Counted from the stretch's first letter, positions 35,357-44,561 are shown. The stretch is 64,000 nucleotides of DNA from Candidatus Gastranaerophilales bacterium (GCA_944323285.1 CALURV010000015.1:1-64000); one strand, 5' to 3'. Numbers and translations are program-made. Notes: generated from the letters alone by a model not told the origin.

Positions 35357-36628
35357 CTAATTCATAACTCTTAATAAGTTATCTATATTTTTTATACTAT
35401 CTGATTGTAATAATTCTTTTAAAGCGTTTTGAACATCTGATTCTTTACTTTTTTCAGTGATAACAACAATTTCAGCAGTATTATCATCTTTTACACCTTT
35501 TTGCATGATAGTTGAAATATTGATATTATTTTTACCGCAAATAGTACCTATAATACCAATAGCTCCAGGATTATTGCTTGCATTAATAGAAATATAATAT
35601 TCATTAAATGTTTCGCCAATTTCTATTTGATCTGCAATTTCATCATGATGACATATCGATTGAGGCAAAGGCGCATTTGAATATTCAAGTTCTGAAGCTA
35701 AAACTAATAAATCACCTACAACAGAACTTGCAGTTGGTTCACTACCGGCTCCTGGACCTGTTAATATTAAATCTCCAACAGGGTATCCTGTGAGCATAAT
35801 AGAATTTGTTGCATTATTAACTTTTGCAAGCAAATGTTTTTTCGCAACAAGCATTGGATGAACTCTGACATCTATTTTTCCGTTTTCAAGAACCTGCCCC
35901 ATTGCAATAAGTTTAATTCTGTATCCTAATTCAGCAGCAGATTTTATATCTTGAGCTGTAATTTTTGTTATACCTTCTCTATAAATTTTATCAATAGAAA
36001 CTTTTTTGTTGAAAGAAATAGTAGATAAAATAGAAATTTTATAAGCGGCATCAAATCCTTCAACATCACCGGTTGGATCTGTTTCTGCATAGCCAAGTTC
36101 TTGAGCTTGTTTAAGTGCTGTTTCATAAGAAAGATTTTGTTCATGCATTTTTGTTAATATGTAATTTGTTGTTCCGTTTAAAATTGCCGCAATTTTAGAT
36201 ATTTTATTTGCACATAAAATTGTTTTTACAGGCATGATAATGGGAATACCGCCTGCAACAGCAGCTTCATATAAAATAACAACATTTTTTTCTTTAGCTA
36301 TCTGGAATAATTCGCTTCCTTTTTTTGCAAGCAGTTCCTTATTTGCTGTAACAATATGTTTCCCATTATTTATGGCTGTTTTTAAAATATCAAAAGTAGG
36401 ATTTACACCACCTGCCACTTCAATAATAACATCGATTTCAGGATCATTTGCTATTTCAAAAGCATTATTTGTTAGTAATTTTTCATCAAAATTTTCAATA
36501 TTACGTTTTTTATTTAAATTTTTAACTGCAATTTTTTTAACAGTAATTTCTTTGTAATTTTGTAATACTTTGAAAACACCAGTTCCAACTGTACCAAAAC
36601 CAATGATTCCGACTTTTAACTTTTTCAT
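35357..36628 (-). CDS. hom: Homoserine dehydrogenase
   Basis: NAD(P)-dependent enzyme making homoserine from aspartate semialdehyde. The 423-residue product starts MKKLKVGIIGFGTVGTGVF (Rossmann loop GFGTVG) and contains AAVAGGIPII, GTTNYILTKM and GYAETDPTGDVEG, all diagnostic. A C-terminal ACT domain (about 345-420, NPGAIGIIGTICGKNNIN) suggests threonine feedback inhibition. The ATG at 36628 has GGAG eight bases upstream; the longer frame starting at 36688 would add 20 residues unlike the family and lacks a site. Confidence 0.96.
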   Translation of the reverse strand: MKKLKVGIIGFGTVGTGVFKVLQNYKEITVKKIAVKNLNKKRNIENFDEKLLTNNAFEIANDPEIDVIIEVAGGVNPTFDILKTAINNGKHIVTANKELLAKKGSELFQIAKEKNVVILYEAAVAGGIPIIMPVKTILCANKISKIAAILNGTTNYILTKMHEQNLSYETALKQAQELGYAETDPTGDVEGFDAAYKISILSTISFNKKVSIDKIYREGITKITAQDIKSAAELGYRIKLIAMGQVLENGKIDVRVHPMLVAKKHLLAKVNNATNSIMLTGYPVGDLILTGPGAGSEPTASSVVGDLLVLASELEYSNAPLPQSICHHDEIADQIEIGETFNEYYISINASNNPGAIGIIGTICGKNNINISTIMQKGVKDDNTAEIVVITEKSKESDVQNALKELLQSDSIKNIDNLLRVMN

Positions 36629-36811
36629 AATGTTTCTCCGGTAGTTTATTGATAGAACAATTAAACCACAAGAATGAGTAAAAAACACGAAAGAAATCAG
36701 TATTCTAAAGTAATATATAAAGAATTGTTACAAAATGAAAAAGTGTTGAATTTGAGTATTTTTAAATGTTTTTATATATATGTAAGACAAGAGATATTAG
36801 GAGAAATAACA

Positions 36812-37042
36812 ATGGCTAATAAATATGTTTCATTATTATCAACACAAGGTAATGGAAATTATGTTTCATTGTTATCAACAAATAAGGGCGGTGGTGAAAC
36901 AGCAGGTTCAGTAGCACGTTCAGTTTCCGGTATTGCAGGAAATATTGCATATATGGGAGGTGAAACAGCAGGTTCAGTGGCATGTTCTGGCGGTTCTTCA
37001 TCTTCATGTTCTTCCGGAGGTTCATTTTCTGCTATAGCTTAA
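36812..37042 (+). CDS. Small Gly/Ser-rich peptide with internal repeats and C-terminal cysteines
   Basis: 76-residue peptide starting at the ATG at 36812, which has AGGAG seven bases upstream; the longer upstream frame (from 36674) has no ribosome-binding site. Two repeat types are visible: NKYVSLLSTQGNG/NYVSLLSTNKGGG in the first 28 residues, and GGETAGSVAR/GGETAGSVAC in the second half. The end is SGGSSSSCSSGGSFSAIA with two cysteines (C58, C66). The shape (repeats plus Ser/Cys/Gly-rich core) recalls some RiPP precursors, but no maturase or dedicated exporter gene is adjacent. It could instead be a structural or surface peptide. A bidirectional terminator follows. Confidence 0.65.
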   Translation: MANKYVSLLSTQGNGNYVSLLSTNKGGGETAGSVARSVSGIAGNIAYMGGETAGSVACSGGSSSSCSSGGSFSAIA

Positions 37043-37079
37043 TGAGTAAATATTGATAAAGAATTAGAAAATAAGTAAT

Positions 37080-37109
37080 AAAAAAGATGCACAATTGTGC
37101 ATCTTTTTT
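37080..37109. terminator. Bidirectional terminator after the small peptide gene
   Basis: A perfect palindrome: AAAAAAGATGCACA / TGTGCATCTTTTTT around a central AATT. It serves the plus-strand peptide gene and the minus-strand zinc-ribbon gene, which ends 16 bp to the right. Confidence 0.9.
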
Positions 37110-37125
37110 ATTCTAATAATTTTAT

Positions 37126-37401
37126 TTATTCAGCCGATTCTTTCATTGCATTGAAACAATCTTTACAATACACTTCTTTTCCTTCAATAGGTTTAAAAGG
37201 AACTTTTGTTTGGCAACCGCACTTAGAACAAGTTACTTCATATAATTTTCTTCTGTTTTTTTGTCTTCTGTTTTTTCTACATTCAGGGCAGCGTTTTGGT
37301 TTATTGACAAGGCCTCTTGTTGCATAGAATTCTTGTTCACCTGCAGTAAACACAAACTCACTTCCACAATCTTCGCAAATAAGCTTTTCATCTTCGTACA
37401 T
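37126..37401 (-). CDS. Small zinc-ribbon protein
   Basis: 91-residue protein with two zinc ribbons: C9, C12, C38, C41 in the first and C58, C61, C79, C82 in the second (VTCSKCGCQTKVPFKP...GKEVYCKDCF). The first ribbon resembles the zinc-trc-like family and the second the zinc-ribbon found in CxxC-x-GxxxxV-type proteins. Between them is a strongly basic stretch (RKNRRQKNRRKL), suggesting nucleic-acid binding. No partner gene is apparent. An AGGAGAAACC element precedes the ATG at 37401. Confidence 0.82.
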   Translation of the reverse strand: MYEDEKLICEDCGSEFVFTAGEQEFYATRGLVNKPKRCPECRKNRRQKNRRKLYEVTCSKCGCQTKVPFKPIEGKEVYCKDCFNAMKESAE

Positions 37402-37647
37402 TTTGGTTTCTCCTTAGTTTGGGTAATTGCTGTAAATAATTTGCGATAGGAATTAAATGTTTAATTACTAAATAGTTATCTACAAAAAATATTGTATAAT
37501 CTTATGATTAATTTAGCAAGATAATTATAAAAACTGATGAAGAGATAATATTAAGATATGTAAAAAATATATTTTTAAAAACTATCATTTAGCAATAATA
37601 TTTATTTAGGATATTTATGATTACAGGTATACATCTGTGAGGAATCA

Positions 37648-38769
37648 ATGGTCTATTCAGTAGGGGTTCAAAATCAGTATAATAAGCAAGTTTATAAGCA
37701 TGCTTCTTTTGGAAAAAAAGAGGAAGAGAAAAGAAGTAAATGTGAAAATCACGATGTTTTATTAATAGAAGAAAAAACGAAACATCCTGTTTCAACTGCG
37801 ATAAAGATTCAAATGAATAAATTAGTAAATGCATTTACGAAATATCCGGAAAAAGGATTTAAAGGAAGCAAGAATGCTAATTTTTATGAATATTTAACAA
37901 TGGGAATGGTTCCTTATTTAATAGGAAGCGGAATGTTAATAGGAGTATTTAATATTGCTTCTAAATTTTTTGATACGCCTGCTGCTGTAAATTCCTCAAA
38001 AATAGGTAAAAAAATGGGGTTAGGCGTTTTAGCATATGGTGTTTTGAAAACGCTTTCAAAGAAGTTAATAGAAATTCCTGTTAAATTAGCAAGAAATGTA
38101 GATGTAAATTTGCCATATGATAAAGTTGTATATGAACTTCCTGATAAAGATAACAAAGATAATTTAGTGTCACATGAATATCATAAAGTATTTGAGAGTG
38201 TAGATTTTCCAAGATTTGATATGTTTTATAATAATAAATATTTTGGTGAAGAAAGAGATGCTTATTATAGAAAGACAGCAAAGAAATTTGGATTTAATGA
38301 AGAAGATATAGAACATTCAGATCAAAAAGTAAAACCAAAAATAAGAGAAACTGTAGTAAAAACCAGATTATTTACAACATTATCATCATATTTATGGGCT
38401 GCAACAGGTGTTGGTATAGCAATGCAAAAGCCATGGGAATCTCTTATAATCAATCCGAAGACCAGATTATCTAATTTAAAGGATTATTTACAAAAAGCAA
38501 AAATTGCCAAAGAACAAGGACGCAATATAGCTAAATATAATTATTTTTATAAAGATTTTGGAACTAAATTTGTTGAAAGTTGTAAACAATTCATAAATAA
38601 TGACCATAAAGCTACTAAATATGCAGGTCGAGCATTATTAGGAGCAGCAGTTGGCATGACTATATTAGGCAATATTTTTGCTCTTCATGACTTTAATAAA
38701 GATAAGGGGTCTAAAAAACAAGCAGCAACATCTTTAATTGATGATAGTAAAGAAAAGGTAATTTGTTAG
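37648..38769 (+). CDS. Unknown membrane protein, first gene of the 37.6-43.2 kb operon
   Basis: 373 residues, no family recognised. After a basic N-terminus with HASFGKKEEEKR (residues 18-29) come hydrophobic segments near 82-105, 122-138, 243-260 and a C-terminal one near 325-345 (GRALLGAAVGMTILGNIFAL). The segments ARNVDVNLPYDKV (148-160) and YLWAATGVGIAMQKP (248-262) recur in the next gene in the same order (ARTGVDIHQKY and LWMATAGVATPVM), so the two are probably distant paralogues. A GAGGA site lies upstream of the ATG. The spacing to the next gene is 1 bp. Confidence 0.75.
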   Translation: MVYSVGVQNQYNKQVYKHASFGKKEEEKRSKCENHDVLLIEEKTKHPVSTAIKIQMNKLVNAFTKYPEKGFKGSKNANFYEYLTMGMVPYLIGSGMLIGVFNIASKFFDTPAAVNSSKIGKKMGLGVLAYGVLKTLSKKLIEIPVKLARNVDVNLPYDKVVYELPDKDNKDNLVSHEYHKVFESVDFPRFDMFYNNKYFGEERDAYYRKTAKKFGFNEEDIEHSDQKVKPKIRETVVKTRLFTTLSSYLWAATGVGIAMQKPWESLIINPKTRLSNLKDYLQKAKIAKEQGRNIAKYNYFYKDFGTKFVESCKQFINNDHKATKYAGRALLGAAVGMTILGNIFALHDFNKDKGSKKQAATSLIDDSKEKVIC

Positions 38770-38770
38770 T

Positions 38771-41107
38771 ATGACTAATGTATTAAATGCAATAATTGCG
38801 AATAAACCAATAAGACAAGTAGTGCAAGATAAATCACCTTCCTTTACTTTTGACAGTGAAGGAAAAATAAAACCTCTTAAAGATAAAGGTAGATTATTAC
38901 CTTCAAAAATCTTTGGTTCTCCTGTTGAGTATGCAAAAGATTTAAAACAAGATATTTTAAACATTGGTAAAGCTGCAAAAGGAAAAGCAAATGACCATGA
39001 ACTAGGCAGGATAAATGACCTTGCAATGAAATTTGGATCATTATGTTTAGCGACATATTTGTTCATAAAGAATCCTTTAAAGTTAAGTAAGGCAATGGAA
39101 TTTGTCGGATTTGGTTCTTTCTTTGCATCAATGGCTTTATGGCCTAAATTAGCTATACAAGCTCCATTAAGAGCAAGAACAGGTGTTGATATCCATCAAA
39201 AATATATTGATTCTCAAGGTCGTAAGAAGATGCTTCATCAAGATCCTCAATATGATTTAACAGATTTATATTCGAGAGAAGATCTTGATAAAATGGGTAA
39301 GAAATTAAATGTTAGTGAATCACTTCCGGACAGAGATGATTTTATAAAACAAAGAGCAAAGAAAACAGCAATTCAAGGTAATACACTTTGGATGGCAACA
39401 GCAGGTGTTGCAACACCGGTTATGAGTGCATTAATATGTAACAGACTTGAAAAGCCAATAGCAAAGGTAATTGAAACATATGATTTAATTTCTTCTTCTA
39501 TTGGTATGGAAAAAGGTGCTACAAATGGCCCTATTGCAAAATTAAAACAATATTTTAATCAAAGAGCTTTAAATAAATTCTTACAACATAATGCTGATAG
39601 AGTTATGGATGATAAATTGATATCAGAACTTGCAGATAAATTAGGAAAAGGTGCAAATTCTGCAACACTTCAAGACGTTATAAAAGAAGAACTAAGGAGA
39701 TTAGGATCAAGTATAAAATTAGATGAAAGTTTTATAAGAGAAGCTGTAGGAAATAAACTCCCTCAAAATATATTTGAAACATTAACAGATAAACAAAAAA
39801 CCATATTAGAAAAAGCAATAGAATCAGGTTCTGTTAAAGGTATTTCCGATGTTCTTGCAAGTGCAGTTCCCGGAACAAAACATGAACAAATGCAATTAAG
39901 AAAAACAATTGCTAATTTAATAGAAAATGCAAAAAGAACGAAGGAACTTCCGAAACTTTCATTTATATCTGATAAAATACAATCTATTTATTCATCTTTA
40001 TCTGCTTTTGCTTCGGAAAAATCAATATTAGATAAATTTATTACTGCAAGGGTTGGTGATAAATCAGGAACATATATTGCAAATCAATGGGGCAGAGTTG
40101 GTGATAAACTTATCAAATCATTAAAATTAAGTACATCTGAATTAAAAGCATTATCGCAAGGTAATATTGATATTTTAACAGATAAATTATCTCAATTAGC
40201 TGCAAATGATTTGGAATATGATAAAGTTGTGAATGATTTAATGAGATTGATAGGAGATTATGAATCAAAAACAAATTCTACAGTGGTATCAAGAATAAAG
40301 CAAAAAGCTCAAGATATATGCAATAGAGCAAGTGGAGATTTACAATCGAAAGGATTTACAGTTATATCTGATAAAATTGCTTCTTCTTCACAAAAAAGTA
40401 CAATAGAAAATATTATCAATACAAGTACTGTTGAAAGGATCTCCGGAGCTCAATCTTCTTTCTATCGTTTATTACAATCAATAGACTTAATTAAGAAATC
40501 AAAAGATGGAATATTAGAACAGCAAATTTCAAAAATTTTAAATGAACAAGGACAGAAGGTTGACAGAGCAACTTTAGATAAACTTATAAAAGTTTGTAAT
40601 AAAGTTATATTAACAGCAACAACTACTGATTATGTTGAAAAATTAAAAAGTTCAGGATTTCAATTGTCAGAAATTGAATATAAAACAGTAATGAAAGCTT
40701 TATTTGACAATTCAACAGATGTTTCTAATACATTAGAACAGAGTTTATCTAAATCAATGGGAATAGAAAGAGCTCAAGAAATTCTACAAGGTTTCAGAAA
40801 TTACAAAGATGAATTTATGAATAAAATTGCAAACTGGCAAAATGGAATGACTCAAGATTTATCAAGACGTACTGTAACAGGTATAACTAACAGTGCAAAT
40901 GCTGTTGAAAGAAATAATATTGTAGGTAAACCAATAAAGAATTTAATCCAAGATGTTGCAAAGCAAACTTATAATTCACAAAAATGGCTCAAGATATTTG
41001 GTACAACATTTGCAGCTTTAACTGTAATAACATTGGCAATTGGTCTTACTTTTGGTCGAAAAAGTAAAATGGAAAAACAACTAGAAGAAGAAAGAAAAGC
41101 AAAATAA
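38771..41107 (+). CDS. Unknown large membrane-associated protein, second gene of the operon
   Basis: 778 residues with hydrophobic stretches near 88-100, 110-130, 205-224 and a C-terminal membrane helix about 754-771 (TFAALTVITLAIGLTFGR) followed by a charged tail. The region 230-740 is soluble, almost all helical and charged with Ser/Thr (AIESGSVKGISDVLASAVPG, ANQWGRVGDKLIKSLKL), like a long stalk or scaffold. The N-terminal 230 residues share motifs with the preceding protein. The stop overlaps the start of the GH13 gene by one base. The function is unknown; membrane tether for the enzyme is a possible inference. Confidence 0.75.
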   Translation: MTNVLNAIIANKPIRQVVQDKSPSFTFDSEGKIKPLKDKGRLLPSKIFGSPVEYAKDLKQDILNIGKAAKGKANDHELGRINDLAMKFGSLCLATYLFIKNPLKLSKAMEFVGFGSFFASMALWPKLAIQAPLRARTGVDIHQKYIDSQGRKKMLHQDPQYDLTDLYSREDLDKMGKKLNVSESLPDRDDFIKQRAKKTAIQGNTLWMATAGVATPVMSALICNRLEKPIAKVIETYDLISSSIGMEKGATNGPIAKLKQYFNQRALNKFLQHNADRVMDDKLISELADKLGKGANSATLQDVIKEELRRLGSSIKLDESFIREAVGNKLPQNIFETLTDKQKTILEKAIESGSVKGISDVLASAVPGTKHEQMQLRKTIANLIENAKRTKELPKLSFISDKIQSIYSSLSAFASEKSILDKFITARVGDKSGTYIANQWGRVGDKLIKSLKLSTSELKALSQGNIDILTDKLSQLAANDLEYDKVVNDLMRLIGDYESKTNSTVVSRIKQKAQDICNRASGDLQSKGFTVISDKIASSSQKSTIENIINTSTVERISGAQSSFYRLLQSIDLIKKSKDGILEQQISKILNEQGQKVDRATLDKLIKVCNKVILTATTTDYVEKLKSSGFQLSEIEYKTVMKALFDNSTDVSNTLEQSLSKSMGIERAQEILQGFRNYKDEFMNKIANWQNGMTQDLSRRTVTGITNSANAVERNNIVGKPIKNLIQDVAKQTYNSQKWLKIFGTTFAALTVITLAIGLTFGRKSKMEKQLEEERKAK

Positions 41108-42849
41108 TGGCAAATTATATAGATAAATATTTAAAAATAGCTCCATCAACACCGGTACAAAAAACTCCGGAGCCGACTGCTGTTATTAATTCTACTTCTA
41201 TTCAACAAAAACAAATTCAACCAGTCGGAACAAATGTTCTTGAAAGATACTTGCAAAATCAAGGTTTAACAGCAATGAGTCAAGTTAAACCTATAGATAA
41301 TAATATTCAAAATGATGTTTATAAAAATAATTTAAGAACAAAATTTAAAAATAATGATGCTAAAATAATGGGTATTATTATAAGAAATTTTGGGGCTGAA
41401 GATAAAACAGGTAATGAACTTTTAAGAGAAGGTGACATCCGAGGTAATTTTAATAATGCAGTTAATAGGCTGGATGAGATGAAAAAACTCGGTATAAATA
41501 CATTACATGTATTACCGGTAAATCCTCCCGGAAAGCAAAATGCAATGGGAACTGCAGGCTCTGTATATGCACCTGCTGATTTCTTAAAAATTGACCCTGC
41601 ATTAGATGATCCTAATGATCCAAAAGATGTTAAAGAAGAGTTTAGGAATTTTATAAATGAGTGTCATAAACGCGGTATTAGTGTAATGCTTGATCTTCCA
41701 AGTTGTGCTTCTTATGATTTATTTTTGGCAAGACCTGAATTAATGGCTTTTGAAAAAGATGGCACACCTAAGACACCCCAGGGATGGAATGATATTAGAA
41801 TGTTTAATCCTTGGAAAGATGAATCAAAAAGAGAATTAAATCCGGATTTACTTCAAATGCACAAAGATTTTGTTGATATGTGCATTGATTTGGGTGTTGA
41901 TGGTATTAGGGCTGATGTTGCCAGAACAAAACCAACAGAATTTTGGGATATTTTAACAACATATTCAAGACAAAGAGATCCTGAATTTGCTTGGCTTGCT
42001 GAAAGTTATACTTATGAAGATGCTTCTCCTATGTTGAATATGAATTATGATAGACCTCAAGATTCTTTAAGAGCAGGTTTTGACAGTTATTACGGTCAAT
42101 ATCATATTTTCCATGAATGGCATAAAGCAAGTGATTTAATTAATTATGTCAAAGATAATATTAATATGTCTAAAGAATTAGAACCGGGTAAATCTTTAAT
42201 AGGTTCATTCGGTACTCATGATGATATTTCAATTATGAACCATGGCGGTGTTACATATGCAAATCTTGTTTCAGGTATTCAAGCAACACTTCCTATGTTA
42301 AATCCTTATTATTTTGACGGATATCAAACAGGTGATGAATATTTATATGATTTTGAAGGTACAACAGATAAAAAAACAGATACAGATTCTGAAGAATGTA
42401 CTGTTCATAGAGGCAGACCTGATATTTTTAATTTCTCAAGACCTTTAATTGGTAAACATCCTGAAGTTGGCGATTTTATGAAAGCAACTCTTGATGTAAG
42501 AGAAGAATATAAAGATATTATTGAAAAAGGTTCATTTATTCCTTTACCTGTTAAAAATAATAAAAATGACCAAATAATAGCATATGCTCGTTATTTAAAT
42601 GGTAGAACTTTAATTGTTATAGCAAATAGAGATGTTAATGCAAGACAAGGTGGAACCATTGAAATCCCTGGTTTAAGTGGTTTCCAAAAATTAAATAATT
42701 TATTCCCTACAACTGGGGAAAACTCAATTTTACAGGCAGATGAAGATAAAATTAATGTTGACTTAGGACCGGGCAGAATTCATTTGTTTGAAATAAATAC
42801 CCCTGATATTGAAAAATCAGGATTGGAAGTTTTAAAACAAAATTTATAG
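41107..42849 (+). CDS. Atypical GH13 (alpha-amylase family) enzyme, third gene of the operon
   Basis: 580 residues. After a non-catalytic N-terminus (about 1-85, two YIDKYLK/VLERYLQ-like motifs), a TIM-barrel with GH13 motifs follows: D196 in VMLDLPSC (region I), nucleophile D270 in GVDGIRADVAR (region II), acid/base E299 in WLAESYT (region III) and D372 in FGTHDDISI (region IV). Region I lacks the usual N-H pair (DLPSCA instead of DxVxNH), so specificity may be unusual. A C-terminal beta domain ends near residue 560. No signal peptide is seen; it is encoded with membrane proteins and likely acts inside the cell or at the membrane. The substrate is unknown. Confidence 0.87.
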   Translation: MANYIDKYLKIAPSTPVQKTPEPTAVINSTSIQQKQIQPVGTNVLERYLQNQGLTAMSQVKPIDNNIQNDVYKNNLRTKFKNNDAKIMGIIIRNFGAEDKTGNELLREGDIRGNFNNAVNRLDEMKKLGINTLHVLPVNPPGKQNAMGTAGSVYAPADFLKIDPALDDPNDPKDVKEEFRNFINECHKRGISVMLDLPSCASYDLFLARPELMAFEKDGTPKTPQGWNDIRMFNPWKDESKRELNPDLLQMHKDFVDMCIDLGVDGIRADVARTKPTEFWDILTTYSRQRDPEFAWLAESYTYEDASPMLNMNYDRPQDSLRAGFDSYYGQYHIFHEWHKASDLINYVKDNINMSKELEPGKSLIGSFGTHDDISIMNHGGVTYANLVSGIQATLPMLNPYYFDGYQTGDEYLYDFEGTTDKKTDTDSEECTVHRGRPDIFNFSRPLIGKHPEVGDFMKATLDVREEYKDIIEKGSFIPLPVKNNKNDQIIAYARYLNGRTLIVIANRDVNARQGGTIEIPGLSGFQKLNNLFPTTGENSILQADEDKINVDLGPGRIHLFEINTPDIEKSGLEVLKQNL

Positions 42850-42857
42850 GTGTTTTT

Positions 42858-43160
42858 ATGAACGTGTCTCTTAATACTGTGTATAATTATAATAATGTAA
42901 GATTTTCAGGAAAGGCTGAAAATCAAAAAACTAAAGAATATTATAGTGATAAAGAAATAAAAATAGCAAAAACAAAAAAAGCTGTTTCTGAATGTGCTAC
43001 AATTGTTGTAGGTCTTGGTATTTTATATTTTGCAATGAAAAGAAATTTTAAAATTAACAGAATAAAAAATCAAGAAAAAAAATTAAAAGAACTTGCCAGT
43101 TTTGTACCGCCAACTATTAAATTTAATCCTAAGGATGCGGATGAATTTCTAAAAGTTTAA
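42858..43160 (+). CDS. Small single-span membrane protein, fourth gene of the operon
   Basis: 100 residues. The N-terminus MNVSLNTVYNYNNVRFSGKA has the aromatic/basic motif seen in other unknown proteins of the window; residues about 39-57 (SECATIVVGLGILYFAMKR) form one membrane helix, followed by a charged cytoplasmic-type tail. It lies 8 bp after the GH13 gene. Its last 32 bp overlap the convergent deoC gene, an unusual coding overlap. Function unknown. Confidence 0.65.
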   Translation: MNVSLNTVYNYNNVRFSGKAENQKTKEYYSDKEIKIAKTKKAVSECATIVVGLGILYFAMKRNFKINRIKNQEKKLKELASFVPPTIKFNPKDADEFLKV

Positions 43161-43791
43161 CACCTGAACTTGTTCCAAGTCTTGATGCTCCTGCATTTAT
43201 TAAAGCAATAGCTTTTTCTCTATCTTTTATTCCGCCTGAGGCTTTGATTTTTACATTACTGTTTTTTAATGTTTCATACATTAATTTTATATCTTCAGTT
43301 TTAGCTCCAACACCATTTTTAACGAATCCGGTTGAAGTTTTTGCAAAATCAACGCCTGCTTCTTTTATTAATTCACAAGCTTTTATTATTTCGTCTTGTG
43401 TTAATAAATCGGTTTCTATTATTACCTTTAAAATATGTTCTTTTATTGTTTGTTTTACTAATTTTATTTCATTTAAAATATATTGATAATCTTTATCTTT
43501 AATAGCTTGGACAGATAATACCATATCGATTTCATCAGCACCTTGTTCAATCGCTTTTTTTGCTTCAAATGCTTTAGTTTCAGGCAATGATGCTCCCAAA
43601 GGGAATCCAACAACAGTAACAACTTTTATATCAGTATCTTTTAAATAATCTGAAGCTAATTTTACATTTTGCGGATTAATACATACTCCTTTAAAATTAT
43701 ATTTCTTTGCTTCATCAAATAGTTTTATTAATTCTGTTTTAGTTGCATCTTGTTTTAAAAGGGTATGTTCAATATATTTATTTAATTCCAT
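43129..43791 (-). CDS. deoC: Deoxyribose-phosphate aldolase
   Basis: Cleaves 2-deoxyribose-5-phosphate to glyceraldehyde-3-phosphate and acetaldehyde. The 220-residue TIM-barrel has the Schiff-base lysine K151 (DFAKTSTGF), second lysine K183 in IKASGGI, D89 in GADEIDMV, and the C-terminal loop GASRLGTSSG. It is the last gene of pilT-recO-deoC (5 bp from recO). Its last codons overlap the end of the plus-strand gene at 42858. Confidence 0.96.
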   Translation of the reverse strand: MELNKYIEHTLLKQDATKTELIKLFDEAKKYNFKGVCINPQNVKLASDYLKDTDIKVVTVVGFPLGASLPETKAFEAKKAIEQGADEIDMVLSVQAIKDKDYQYILNEIKLVKQTIKEHILKVIIETDLLTQDEIIKACELIKEAGVDFAKTSTGFVKNGVGAKTEDIKLMYETLKNSNVKIKASGGIKDREKAIALINAGASRLGTSSGVKLLEIHPHP

Positions 43792-43796
43792 TATAT

Positions 43797-44561
43797 TTAC
43801 CTTATATTTTCGATTACTTGCATTGTTTTAAATTTTTTAGGTGAATAGTATTCTATATAATTTTTTAGTAAATTAATACAAATATCACAAATTTTTTCCG
43901 TTGCTAAATCATCATATTTTGTATGTTTTGTAAAATCTTCTTTTAATAAAGTTGATAGAAATTCTTTTATTTTATTAGGAATTTTGATTTTTTTGGAAAT
44001 ATCACAAGCACAAGATTTACAAAGAATTCCGCCGTGTTCAGTGGAAAAATAGATTTCTTCACTTTCAGGATTATTCATACATTTAACACAATTATCCAGT
44101 TCAAGAGAATATCCTGTGATATTCATAATTTTAAGCTGAAATCTTAATACGCAAAGCATTATTTGTTCTTTTGTTTTAGCCTCTGCTATTTTCTCTAAAA
44201 AAGTATAAAAAAGATTATAAATTTCTTCGCTGTTCGGATCATTTTCAATTCCGAAATTTGCAACTATTTCACTGCAATACATTGCATAAAATAATTTATT
44301 CATATCTCTTCTTAAATTAAAGAAGGTATTTAAGGCTTCAGCTTGACAAATAGTATCAAGATTTCTTCCTTTATTAAGCATTAATTTATTTGCAACAAGC
44401 ATATCCATTCTTCCGCCAAGTTTATTTGAAGGTTTTTTTATGCCTTTTGCAATACCTTTAATTATGCCTTTTTCCTTTGAATACATAACAATGATTTTAT
44501 CAGCTTCACTAATACTGTATGATTTTAAATTTATAACATTTGTAGTGAATTGTTCTTTCAT
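43797..44561 (-). CDS. recO: DNA repair protein RecO
   Basis: Recombination mediator that anneals ssDNA and works with RecR. The 254-residue product has the N-terminal OB-fold start (TTNVINLKSYSISEADKIIVM, KGIIKGIAKGIKKPSNKLGG) and a four-cysteine zinc motif (CVKCMNN...GGILCKSCAC) in the C-terminal helical domain. It begins immediately after the pilT stop and is followed by deoC at 5 bp. The zinc site is common in Gram-positive and cyanobacterial-type RecO. Confidence 0.93.
   Translation of the reverse strand: MKEQFTTNVINLKSYSISEADKIIVMYSKEKGIIKGIAKGIKKPSNKLGGRMDMLVANKLMLNKGRNLDTICQAEALNTFFNLRRDMNKLFYAMYCSEIVANFGIENDPNSEEIYNLFYTFLEKIAEAKTKEQIMLCVLRFQLKIMNITGYSLELDNCVKCMNNPESEEIYFSTEHGGILCKSCACDISKKIKIPNKIKEFLSTLLKEDFTKHTKYDDLATEKICDICINLLKNYIEYYSPKKFKTMQVIENIR

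Noticed and set aside
36674-36811. Longer start for the small peptide gene
   Set aside because: The upstream 46 codons lack a ribosome-binding site and have different composition; the ATG at 36812 has AGGAG.
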